Source: Deinococcus arcticus (GTDB lineage Bacteria > Deinococcota > Deinococci > Deinococcales > Deinococcaceae). From it: a stretch of DNA of 47,558 bases. This document shows, piece after piece, positions 32,854 through 39,501 of the stretch; position 1 is the stretch's first letter, and every line of letters starts with the position of its first letter. Position numbers and translations under genes: made by a program. The notes under the pieces were generated by a model. The model had not been told where the DNA came from. It did no database searches and saw only the letters and a list, made by a program, of their open reading frames with translations. The DNA lies in NCBI RefSeq assembly GCF_003028415.1, contig NZ_PYSV01000022.1:1-47558 (forward strand), in the 5' to 3' direction.

Positions 32854-35244
32854 TCAAGACTGCAACGGCTGCCCCGCGCTCTGGGCTGCTATATGGGCAT
32901 TGCGCCTGATCTGCGCCACAAGCTCGTGATGACCTGCCTGTTCCAGCATGTGAAGTGAGTCCTCAAAGGCGCTGAGGTCGCCCTCCAATTCACTGAGGTT
33001 GCTTATGAGCTGACCCAGATGACGAATGTTGCCTGTACCTCTCATGTAATGCAGTGCCTGCCGGTAGAGCCTTGCTGCGTCTTCTAAACGGCCTTGTAAG
33101 TGCCGCCGGACTCCCAAGTTGCCCAGTGCCGAAGCGAGGCCAATCTGATCGCCAGAGAGCGTCAAGATCTCTACTGCCTCGCTCATCACGTCGTCCGCCC
33201 GATCTGGCTGCCCGGTGTCTAATAGCATCTGGGCGAAGTTGACTAACGCCAAGCCATGCACGCTGGGGAGATCACGCGTCGCCCGAAGGACATCATCGAA
33301 AGCTGTTTGAGGCTGGGCACCCAACCGAACACGCGCGCAGGCCACCATCACCAGCTCCGTCAGTTCCCGTTCCTCGTCTCCTTGAAGCTGCCAGAGATCG
33401 GCTGCGATCTGGCTGTGACGTCTCGCCGCTTCCCACTGCTCCCGAATCCTGGCCGCATGCGCCTTCACGCTCGCCGCATGGGCCGCTTCCGGGCCACTGC
33501 CCCTAATCTGATCGGCCAGCGCCACCGCCTCCTCCACCCGCCCCAGGCGCACCAACGTGGTGGCGCGGACAGCCAGCACATCCGGGCGGGTTTGGGTCTG
33601 TTCGGGTAAGGCCTCAAGGCGGGCATACGCGTCGTTGTAGCGCCCCACGCCAATCAGGGCCCAGGCGTGCGGCACGGCCAGCGAAGGCACGTCCCGCAGC
33701 GTATCCAGCAGGGCGGCGGCCGGGCCGGGATACCCGCGCCTCAGCAGCGTCTGGGCCCGCAGGCAGGCGGCGCGGGCGGCGCGCACTTCATCGTGGTCTT
33801 CCCACAGGTCGCGCGCCTGTTCGTAGTGGGGCCACGCGTCGGCCTCGGGCAGGGCGCGGGCCAGTTTCAGGTGCAGCAGCGCGGCGTGCACATGAATCTG
33901 GTGCAGGTGCTCGCGGGTGGCCGCGGCGGCGTACACGCGCCCGGCCTCGTTCGTCAGGCCCTCGGTGGTCAGGAAGGACAGGGTGCGGGCAAAGTCGTCG
34001 GCGGTCTGGCCCAGGGCGGCGCGGGTGGCGCGCAGGTTGGGCTGGTCCTGCAGCGCCAGCAGCAGGAAGGCGTCACGGGTGGCGGAAGGGTAGGCGCGCA
34101 CGCGGGCCCCAAGACGCAGGTCCAGCGGTTGTCCGCGCAGGGCCGCGCCCACCAGCACGGGGTGGCCGTCGGTCTGGCCGTGCAGGGCCGCGTCACTCAG
34201 TTCGCCTTCGGTCAGGGGGCCCAGGTACAGGTGCCCGTCCACATCAAAGGGCGGGTGGGCGCGGCCCGTGACCACGATCACGGCGCCGGGGCGGGTGCGG
34301 GCCGCCTGGGCCAGCACGGCGCGCGTGGCCTCGTCCACCTGTTCCCAGCCGTCCACTGCTACTTTCAGGTGAGGGTCGCGCAGCGGGGCCAGGGCGGCGT
34401 GCGCACTGGTCGGGGGCGCCGAGCACAGCGGCGCCAGCGTGCTGTAGGGCAGGTCCGAGCGCCCCGGCAACACCGTCCAGCCACCCGTGCGGGCCAGAGC
34501 TTCCAGCAGGGCCGTCTTGCCCATGCCCGCGTGCCCGCTGATCCAGGCCAGCTGCCCCGGGGCCAGGGCGCCCAATGCCGCCAGTTCAGCTTCACGGCCC
34601 ACAAAGGGCGCGGCGTCCAGCTGCGGCGCGGCGTCCAGGTCCAGCCCCAGGGTGCGGGCGTCGCGCTCCACCTGGGTGGCCAGCGGATGACCGGCCAGAG
34701 TCAGGTAGTGGTGCAGCCGGGGCAGGTCCAGTTCATCGGGGGGTGGGGCGCCGGGCAGGCCCAGGGCGCGGGCGGCGCCGTCTCCGGCCCCCGCGCGGTC
34801 GCCCCGGGCCGCCGCCTGGCCGGCCAGGGTCAGCAGGGCGGCGCGCGCTTCCAGGGCCAGGGCCTCGCGGGTGTCGTACACCCACTCTTCCAGATCATGG
34901 CCCAGGGGAATGCCCAGGCCGTCCAGAAAGGCCCCGGCGTACAGGGCCGCCGCCTCGCCCGCACGGCCCCGGCGGGCGGCCTCGCGCAGCAGGGCGGCGT
35001 CGCAGGGCATCCCGGCCGCCACGCGCGGGCCGTCCTCGGCCAGGGCGCCGGGCAGCCCACGCAGATGCACCAGATGCTGGGCCAGCGAATTCATGGGGTT
35101 GGCGGCTTCCGGCCAGAACAGTTCGGCCAGCCGCCGCCGGGGCTGCGGGCCTTCCAGGCACAGATAGGCCAGCAGCAGCAGCACCTTTTCCCGCCGGAAG
35201 GTCACACCTTCCACGGACAGGCCCCCCAGTGTCCGCAGGGTCAT
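32854..35244 (-). CDS. BTAD-AAA-TPR transcriptional regulator 2 (AfsR/STAND-like)
   Basis: 796 aa. Same domain order as regulator 1: winged helix (LRTLGGLSVEGVTFRREKVL), BTAD (about 90-165), ATPase with Walker A GHAGMGKT (237-244) and Walker B LKVAVDGW (293-300), and C-terminal TPR-like repeats (about 520-780). Start MTLRTLGG at 35244, 6 nt behind GACAAT; about 77 in-frame codons upstream are unlikely to be used. Forms a pair with protease 2. Part of its 5' coding DNA is almost identical to that of regulator 1. Confidence 0.88.
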   Translation of the reverse strand: MTLRTLGGLSVEGVTFRREKVLLLLAYLCLEGPQPRRRLAELFWPEAANPMNSLAQHLVHLRGLPGALAEDGPRVAAGMPCDAALLREAARRGRAGEAAALYAGAFLDGLGIPLGHDLEEWVYDTREALALEARAALLTLAGQAAARGDRAGAGDGAARALGLPGAPPPDELDLPRLHHYLTLAGHPLATQVERDARTLGLDLDAAPQLDAAPFVGREAELAALGALAPGQLAWISGHAGMGKTALLEALARTGGWTVLPGRSDLPYSTLAPLCSAPPTSAHAALAPLRDPHLKVAVDGWEQVDEATRAVLAQAARTRPGAVIVVTGRAHPPFDVDGHLYLGPLTEGELSDAALHGQTDGHPVLVGAALRGQPLDLRLGARVRAYPSATRDAFLLLALQDQPNLRATRAALGQTADDFARTLSFLTTEGLTNEAGRVYAAAATREHLHQIHVHAALLHLKLARALPEADAWPHYEQARDLWEDHDEVRAARAACLRAQTLLRRGYPGPAAALLDTLRDVPSLAVPHAWALIGVGRYNDAYARLEALPEQTQTRPDVLAVRATTLVRLGRVEEAVALADQIRGSGPEAAHAASVKAHAARIREQWEAARRHSQIAADLWQLQGDEERELTELVMVACARVRLGAQPQTAFDDVLRATRDLPSVHGLALVNFAQMLLDTGQPDRADDVMSEAVEILTLSGDQIGLASALGNLGVRRHLQGRLEDAARLYRQALHYMRGTGNIRHLGQLISNLSELEGDLSAFEDSLHMLEQAGHHELVAQIRRNAHIAAQSAGQPLQS

Positions 35245-35250
35245 ACCGGC

Positions 35251-35256
35251 ATTGTC
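35251..35256 (-). promoter_or_regulatory. -10 box of BTAD regulator 2 (leaderless)
   Basis: GACAAT on the minus strand, 6 nt before the ATG at 35244; the first base departs from TANNNT. Confidence 0.4.
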
Positions 35257-35307
35257 TGCGATTTGTGGGCGGCGCCACAAGAGGCGCGGCCACGGGCGCG
35301 GCCTGGA

Positions 35308-35313
35308 TATGCT
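35308..35313 (+). promoter_or_regulatory. -10 box of the cyclase gene (leaderless)
   Basis: TATGCT, 7 nt before the ATG at 35321. Confidence 0.55.
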
Positions 35314-35320
35314 CAGCGCC

Positions 35321-35980
35321 ATGCTGACCTTCCCCCACGACATCACCCGCCGCCTGAGCCCCGGCCACCCCAACTGGCCCGGCGACGCGCCCTTTCGCGT
35401 GGACCCCGGGGCGCGCATTGCCGGCGGCGACAGCGTGAACACGGGCGTGCTGCACACCAGCACCCACACCGGCACCCATGTGGACGCGCCGTGGCACTAC
35501 GACGACGCGGGCGAGCGCCTGGGTGAGGTGCCCCTGACGGTGTATATCGGCCGCTGCCGCGTGCTGACGGTGGCTGGCCCGCTGGTGGAGGCGAGCGCGC
35601 TGAACGGGCTGCCGGCGCACCTGCCACCCCGGTTGCTGCTGCGCAGCGGGCAGCCCGCCGTCTGGGCCGTGTTCCCCGAGGCGTTCGCGGCCCTGGCGCC
35701 CGCTTTCGTGCAGGACGCCGCCCGGCGCGGCGTGCGCCTGCTGGGCACCGACGCCCCCAGCGTGGACCCGCTGACCAGCAAGACGCTGGACGCCCACCAC
35801 GCCTGCCGCGCCGCCGGGGTCTTTCTTCTGGAGGGCCTGAACCTGAGCGGCGTGCCGGACGGCGAGTACGACCTCGTGTGCCTGCCCCTGCCCCTGACCG
35901 ACACCGACGGCGCCCCCGCCCGCGCGGTGCTGCTGCCGGCGGGGAGCGTGCCGGATCAGCTGAGCGGTGCAGGCACCTGA
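35321..35980 (+). CDS. kynB: cyclase family protein, probable kynurenine formamidase
   Basis: 219 aa, the length of bacterial KynB. The metal-binding motif HTSTHTGTHVDAPWHY (H49, H53, D55) is the arylformamidase/cyclase signature, and the C-terminal half has GTDAPSVDPLTSKTLDAHHA and FLLEGLNLSG, as in KynB. It would hydrolyse N-formylkynurenine to kynurenine in tryptophan breakdown. kynA and kynU are not in the window, so the specific name is tentative. The ATG at 35321 (leaderless) is preferred to in-frame codons upstream. The 3' end overlaps the convergent monooxygenase gene by 25 bp. Confidence 0.82.
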   Translation: MLTFPHDITRRLSPGHPNWPGDAPFRVDPGARIAGGDSVNTGVLHTSTHTGTHVDAPWHYDDAGERLGEVPLTVYIGRCRVLTVAGPLVEASALNGLPAHLPPRLLLRSGQPAVWAVFPEAFAALAPAFVQDAARRGVRLLGTDAPSVDPLTSKTLDAHHACRAAGVFLLEGLNLSGVPDGEYDLVCLPLPLTDTDGAPARAVLLPAGSVPDQLSGAGT

Positions 35981-37161
35981 TCGGGCAGCGTGAAGCGGTC
36001 ATGGAAGGCGCGCCCCGCGACCCAGCGCGCCACCCCCGGCGCGGCCATCAGCCGCAGGGCAACGTTCCGCAGCTGCACCCCCAGCTCGGTCCGGGGCGCA
36101 AACCAGGGGCCGTAGCGGGCCGCAGATCGCTGCTTGGCAGCCACGAAAGGCCCGAAGGCCGCCTGGTACCGGGCAAACGCGGCCTCGGGTACGTCCGGCG
36201 TGCGCGCCAGTTCGTGGGCCAGCAGGTAGGCCCCGGCCAGCGCCAGCGCCGAGCCCTGCCCAGACAGCAAGGAGGGCGCATACGCCGCGTCGCCCACCAG
36301 GGCCACCCGCCCGGCGGACCAGTGGGGCAGGCGCACCTGCGCCACCACATCCAGATACAGGTCCTGGGCGCGGGGCAACGCCGTGAGCATCCGGTCACCC
36401 AGCACGCCGCTGTGGGCGAACACCCGCTCCAGCACGCGGCGCTGGGCGGCGCCGTCCAGCCCCGGCGTGGGCCGCCCTGGCTGTGCCCAGAGCAGAAAAT
36501 AGGCGCTGTGGCCCCCACGCAGGGCAAAGCGCGCCACCTGCCGCCCCGGCGCAGTGAAGCTGATGTACGTGCCCGGCTCACCCGCGTGCGCATCGGACGC
36601 GGTGAAGGCGGCCGTCCAGTAGCCCAGGGAGGTCACCGTGTCTCGTTCAGCGCCGAGCGCCAGGGCCCGGACCCGGGAGTGCAGGCCATCGGCACCGATC
36701 ACCAGATCAACTTCGCGCGGCGGGGCGTGCTCGAACGTGACCCCCACCCGCTTGCCCTGCGGCGTCAGGGCCGTGACGCTGTCCCCAAACACGGCCTCCA
36801 CCTCCGGCTCGACCAGGGCCCACAGCCGCCGGGCCAGGTCGCCCCGGCGCAGGTTCACATAGCGGCGGTGGTGGCCCGGCAGCAGCGCCTCGGCCGGCAG
36901 GGTGGCCGCCGCCTGCCCCCAGCGGTCTATGAAGCGGATGCCCCGCACGGCGTAGCCGTCTTCATGCAGGGCGCCGCGCAGGCCCATGCGCCCGGCCACG
37001 TCATAGCCCACCCCCCAGAAGTCAATCAGGTGACCCCCGTGCCGGAGAGCCGGCGCCCGCTCCACCAGGGTGGGCGCAAAACCGGCCCGGCGCAGCCAGT
37101 AGGCCACGGCCGGCCCCGCAATGCCCGCACCCGAGATCAGGGCGGTGCGGGGCGGCGTCAT
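35956..37161 (-). CDS. FAD-dependent monooxygenase (PHBH/TetX type)
   Basis: 401 aa. N-terminal Rossmann motif ISGAGIAGPAVAYWLRRAGF (G-x-G-x-x-G), the DG motif VIGADGLHSRVRAL, and the GD motif ALVGDAAYAPSLLSGQGSAL that closes the FAD site. Group A flavoprotein hydroxylase using NAD(P)H and O2; relatives hydroxylate aromatic compounds or inactivate drugs such as tetracyclines, and the substrate is not identifiable. Its ATG overlaps the MerR regulator stop (ATGA), so expression is likely tied to that regulator's ligand. Confidence 0.9.
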   Translation of the reverse strand: MTPPRTALISGAGIAGPAVAYWLRRAGFAPTLVERAPALRHGGHLIDFWGVGYDVAGRMGLRGALHEDGYAVRGIRFIDRWGQAAATLPAEALLPGHHRRYVNLRRGDLARRLWALVEPEVEAVFGDSVTALTPQGKRVGVTFEHAPPREVDLVIGADGLHSRVRALALGAERDTVTSLGYWTAAFTASDAHAGEPGTYISFTAPGRQVARFALRGGHSAYFLLWAQPGRPTPGLDGAAQRRVLERVFAHSGVLGDRMLTALPRAQDLYLDVVAQVRLPHWSAGRVALVGDAAYAPSLLSGQGSALALAGAYLLAHELARTPDVPEAAFARYQAAFGPFVAAKQRSAARYGPWFAPRTELGVQLRNVALRLMAAPGVARWVAGRAFHDRFTLPDQVPAPLS

Positions 37162-37988
37162 GCCGGGCCCCCGGCCACCAGCCGCAGCGGCAGTTGCACC
37201 TCGGTCACGGCGCCCTCGCCGGCCGGGCCCTGCGGCGGGCACAGCAGCACCTCGCGCGCGGGCCCGGCCGGCCCGGCGCCGCCGCGCGCCAGCCACTGCG
37301 CCAGCGCGTGGTAGGCCACGGGCAGTTGTTCCACCGGCCCCGCGTGAATGACGGCCGCCACGGTGTCGTGGGCGGGCAGTTCGGCCACCGCAAAGCCGGG
37401 GGCAGCGGCAGACCAGTGGCCCCCTTCGGGCAGCAGGCGCCCGGCCTGGACCTCCAGTTCGCCGCTCCACGCTTCCGGGTCGTGAATGACCCCCACGAAC
37501 AGGCTGTCCGGGGCAAATGGCGCGCCGCCCAGCGCCGCCGTGACGCGCCCAAACAGGGCTCCGGCCTGCGCAGGGCCCGTGACCCGCGCGCGCGTGTGCA
37601 CCCAGCGCGCGGCCGGCACCGATTTGAGCACCACCGCCCGGTCATCGTGCCCGGCCACGCTCAGGTAGTCCAGCCGGGTCTGAATGCGCCGCCAGCGCTG
37701 GGCCTCGGCCTGCAGGCGCTGCTGGCTTTCGGCCTGTTTGAGGCGCAACATGCCGCGCAGTTCCTCTGGGCTCACGCTGTCACGCAGCAGCGCGCGAATC
37801 TGGTCCAGGGAAAACCCCAGGTCCTTCAGGGCCAGAATGCGCTGCAGTTGCGGAAGCTGCGCCGCGCGGTACGTGCGCCGCCCCCCGGGGCCCACCTCGT
37901 CCGGCACCAGCAGGCCCAGCGCGTCGTAAAAGCGCAACTGCCGCGTGGTGACCTGCGCCATTCGTGCAAACATGCCAATGGAAAACAC
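37158..37988 (-). CDS. MerR family regulator with GyrI-like effector domain
   Basis: 276 aa. MerR winged helix (FSIGMFARMAQVTTRQLRFY), dimerisation coiled coil (about 75-108), and a C-terminal GyrI/BmrR-like ligand domain (about 120-270). This is the BmrR class that binds hydrophobic drugs and activates transcription by untwisting a long-spacer promoter. GTG start at 37988 with GGAGG 6 nt upstream. A 15-bp palindrome lies upstream (38017-38031). Operon with the monooxygenase: a sensor-enzyme pair for a small organic compound is likely (inference). Confidence 0.9.
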   Translation of the reverse strand: MFSIGMFARMAQVTTRQLRFYDALGLLVPDEVGPGGRRTYRAAQLPQLQRILALKDLGFSLDQIRALLRDSVSPEELRGMLRLKQAESQQRLQAEAQRWRRIQTRLDYLSVAGHDDRAVVLKSVPAARWVHTRARVTGPAQAGALFGRVTAALGGAPFAPDSLFVGVIHDPEAWSGELEVQAGRLLPEGGHWSAAAPGFAVAELPAHDTVAAVIHAGPVEQLPVAYHALAQWLARGGAGPAGPAREVLLCPPQGPAGEGAVTEVQLPLRLVAGGPA

Positions 37989-38016
37989 CCTGCACCTCCG
38001 CCCGTCACGCTAAACG

Positions 38017-38031
38017 TTGACGCTGCGTCAA
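38017..38031. promoter_or_regulatory. MerR operator candidate
   Basis: TTGACGC-T-GCGTCAA, a perfect palindrome that also supplies a TTGACG -35 on the minus strand; a TANNNT (TAGCGT) follows after 13 nt. Position and symmetry fit autoregulation by the MerR protein. Confidence 0.55.
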
Positions 38032-38059
38032 GTGCAAGGGGTGCAGGCCAGAGCGCGGC

Positions 38060-38554
38060 TCAGGCGGGTGGGCGCGGAGCGGGCGGTTCAAAGCCGAAGG
38101 TCTGGCCCACCACGCCCGGCGCGCGCTTGGGCCGCCCACTGTGCGGGTCCACCCACACCCATTCGGTCTGACATTCGGCCAGACGCACGCCTTCGGGCGG
38201 GTCGCCGGGGTTCAGGCGGTCCAGGGCGTAGGCGCGCACGCTGCGCACCCCGGCGTGCAGGGTCAGGGCCGTGCGCACCCGCACGCGGTCGCCCAGCCGC
38301 GCGGGGCGGTGGTACTCGATGACGTGCTGGCGCGCCACCGGCACCGCCCCCAGCTCGGTCAGGGCCTGCGTGCCCATGCCCAGGCGGCTGGCGTGGTCGC
38401 GCGCCACGGTTTCGCACCAGGTCAGATAGACGGTGTTGTTCACGTGGTTCAGGTCGTCCAGGTCCTCGGGGCCCACAGTCAGGAAGCGCTCGTGGCGCCG
38501 GGTATCCGGCAGGCTCTCCCAGAGCACGTCGGCATCTGGAATGCGGAGTTTCAA
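38060..38554 (-). CDS. acyl-CoA thioesterase, 4HBT family
   Basis: 164 aa hot-dog protein. The active-site stretch DLDDLNHVNNTVYLTWCE has the D/N-x-x-x-H-V-N-N-x-x-Y pattern of acyl-ACP/acyl-CoA thioesterases; the second half VEYHRPARLGD-like strand (VIEYHRPARLGDRVRV) fits. The start is an unusual TTG at 38554 whose bases overlap the stop of the pterin dehydratase gene (TTGA), with AGGAAGAGG just upstream. The product would hydrolyse a cytoplasmic acyl thioester of unknown chain. Confidence 0.85.
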   Translation of the reverse strand: MKLRIPDADVLWESLPDTRRHERFLTVGPEDLDDLNHVNNTVYLTWCETVARDHASRLGMGTQALTELGAVPVARQHVIEYHRPARLGDRVRVRTALTLHAGVRSVRAYALDRLNPGDPPEGVRLAECQTEWVWVDPHSGRPKRAPGVVGQTFGFEPPAPRPPA

Positions 38555-38868
38555 GCCTCTTCCTGCGCCAGCCCGTTGACGGCATACGCCGCGTCAATGT
38601 CCTGCCGGGTCACGCCGCCTGCGTCGTAGGTAAAGAAGTTGACGCGCACATTGTGATAGTGAACGTGAATATCCGGGTGGTGCCCCCGCGCCTCGGCCTG
38701 CTCGGCTACGCGCACAGCAAAGGCCATGCCGGTCCTGAAATCCGGAAAGGTGAAGTCACGAAACAGCTTGCCGGCGTCCCCGTACCAGCCCTCGGGCTTC
38801 AGGTCCATCACGTCGCCGTCGGTGAGTTTCCGGGTGGGGTCATAGTTCATGCGCGGGTCGTACGCCAT
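38551..38868 (-). CDS. 4a-hydroxytetrahydrobiopterin dehydratase (PCD)
   Basis: 105 aa, full length. Catalytic signature GHHPDIHVHYHNVRV (H-H-P-x-x-x-x-x-Y-x-x-V) and the preceding helix TGMAFAVRVAEQAEARGHH. Recycles 4a-carbinolamine pterin made by aromatic amino acid hydroxylases; some members act in molybdopterin or folate metabolism. No hydroxylase is nearby. Start at 38868, 7 nt behind TACCAT, shorter than the maximal frame. Coupled to the thioesterase gene by TTGA. Confidence 0.92.
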   Translation of the reverse strand: MAYDPRMNYDPTRKLTDGDVMDLKPEGWYGDAGKLFRDFTFPDFRTGMAFAVRVAEQAEARGHHPDIHVHYHNVRVNFFTYDAGGVTRQDIDAAYAVNGLAQEEA

Positions 38869-38875
38869 ACCCGGC

Positions 38876-38881
38876 ATGGTA
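38876..38881 (-). promoter_or_regulatory. -10 box of the PCD-thioesterase operon (leaderless)
   Basis: TACCAT on the minus strand, 7 nt before the ATG at 38868. Confidence 0.55.
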
Positions 38882-38989
38882 GGGGGTGCGGGCCGCTTGG
38901 CCCTGAAGGGCGGGACGGGGTACAGCCGCACGCGGGCCAACCAGGGCAGACCGCAGGTCAATTCACATTTTTATAAAGAACCCTTTAGA

Positions 38990-38995
38990 TACAAT
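38990..38995 (+). promoter_or_regulatory. -10 box before the 38-residue ORF
   Basis: TACAAT inside a strikingly AT-rich stretch (38961-38995); no good -35 at 17 bp. Gives a leader of about 26 nt. Confidence 0.5.
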
Positions 38996-39027
38996 CAGGC
39001 TTACATCAGTTTCAGGAGAGTTTGGTC

Positions 39028-39144
39028 ATGACTGCACTGCTGCGCCGTCTGTTCGCCCGTCGTCTTCCCCGCCCTGTTCCCGCGCCCCGGCCCCGGGCCA
39101 TTACTGAACTGGAGTTGCTGCGCGCCCTGGGCTGCGATGAGTAG
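39028..39144 (+). CDS. small basic protein, 38 aa, unknown
   Basis: Short ORF beginning MTALLRRLFARRLPRP, proline/arginine-rich in the middle, ending with a helical LTELELLRALGC-like tail (ITELELLRALGCDE). Supported by AGGAGAG 7 nt before the ATG and a TACAAT -10 box in an AT-rich upstream region, which together are stronger than chance in this GC-rich genome. The positively charged amphipathic N-terminus suggests membrane or nucleic-acid contact. No family recognised. Confidence 0.55.
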   Translation: MTALLRRLFARRLPRPVPAPRPRAITELELLRALGCDE

Positions 39145-39187
39145 CGAACAGCCTGAGATTGAGTGCGCCGCCCTGCTGGCTCTGCCG

Positions 39188-39225
39188 GGCGGCGCCGCTG
39201 TCCCCGCCCGCTCGGTTGATCGGGG
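39188..39225. repeat. dispersed repeat family 2, partial copy
   Basis: GCGGCGCCGCTGTCCC, then GCCCG and GGTTGATC, match 43202-43230 apart from one substitution and a 3-base insertion. This copy lacks the second arm of the GGTTGATC hairpin. The rest of 39145-39488 contains no convincing gene. Confidence 0.5.
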
Positions 39226-39488
39226 GCCTGGCAGCGACTTCCTTAGCGGCAGCGTGCCAGCCGGCAGCACCACACATGGCCCGGCGCACACCAGACTGGT
39301 GGCCAGACATTCCTCCACACGGCCCACTGGCACTGTCAGCTGCTGACCATTGGCGAGGCTGAAGTTCATGGGGGGCCTCTCTCCCAGCCGGGGGCTGAGG
39401 CGCCCAGCGTGCCAGAGGGCGCGTGACCGGCCCGGGACTGGGCCCGGACAATCGTCGCCAGAGTCCTTTCGCAGCCCCGGGCCGGCGC

Positions 39489-39494
39489 TATGCT
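39489..39494 (+). promoter_or_regulatory. -10 box of mutS (leaderless)
   Basis: TATGCT, 7 nt before the ATG at 39502. This decides the start: the in-frame ATG at 39490 overlaps the -10 box. Confidence 0.6.
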
Positions 39495-39501
39495 GCCCCG
39501 G

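Noticed and set aside
39001..39369. Minus-strand ORF beginning MNFSLANGQQLTVPVGRVEE, preceded by AGAGG.
   Set aside because: The first 30 residues look protein-like, but the rest runs through repeat family 2 and antisense to the better supported 38-aa gene. It may be a remnant; not called.
39490..39501. Longer MutS start MLPRMRAQN.
   Set aside because: The ATG at 39490 lies within the TATGCT -10 box; the leaderless start at 39502 fits the pattern of the window.
39376..39501. RDRM-type operator before mutS or ruvA.
   Set aside because: Both genes are in predicted damage regulons of some Deinococcus, but no 17-bp palindrome resembling the gyrB one is present upstream here.
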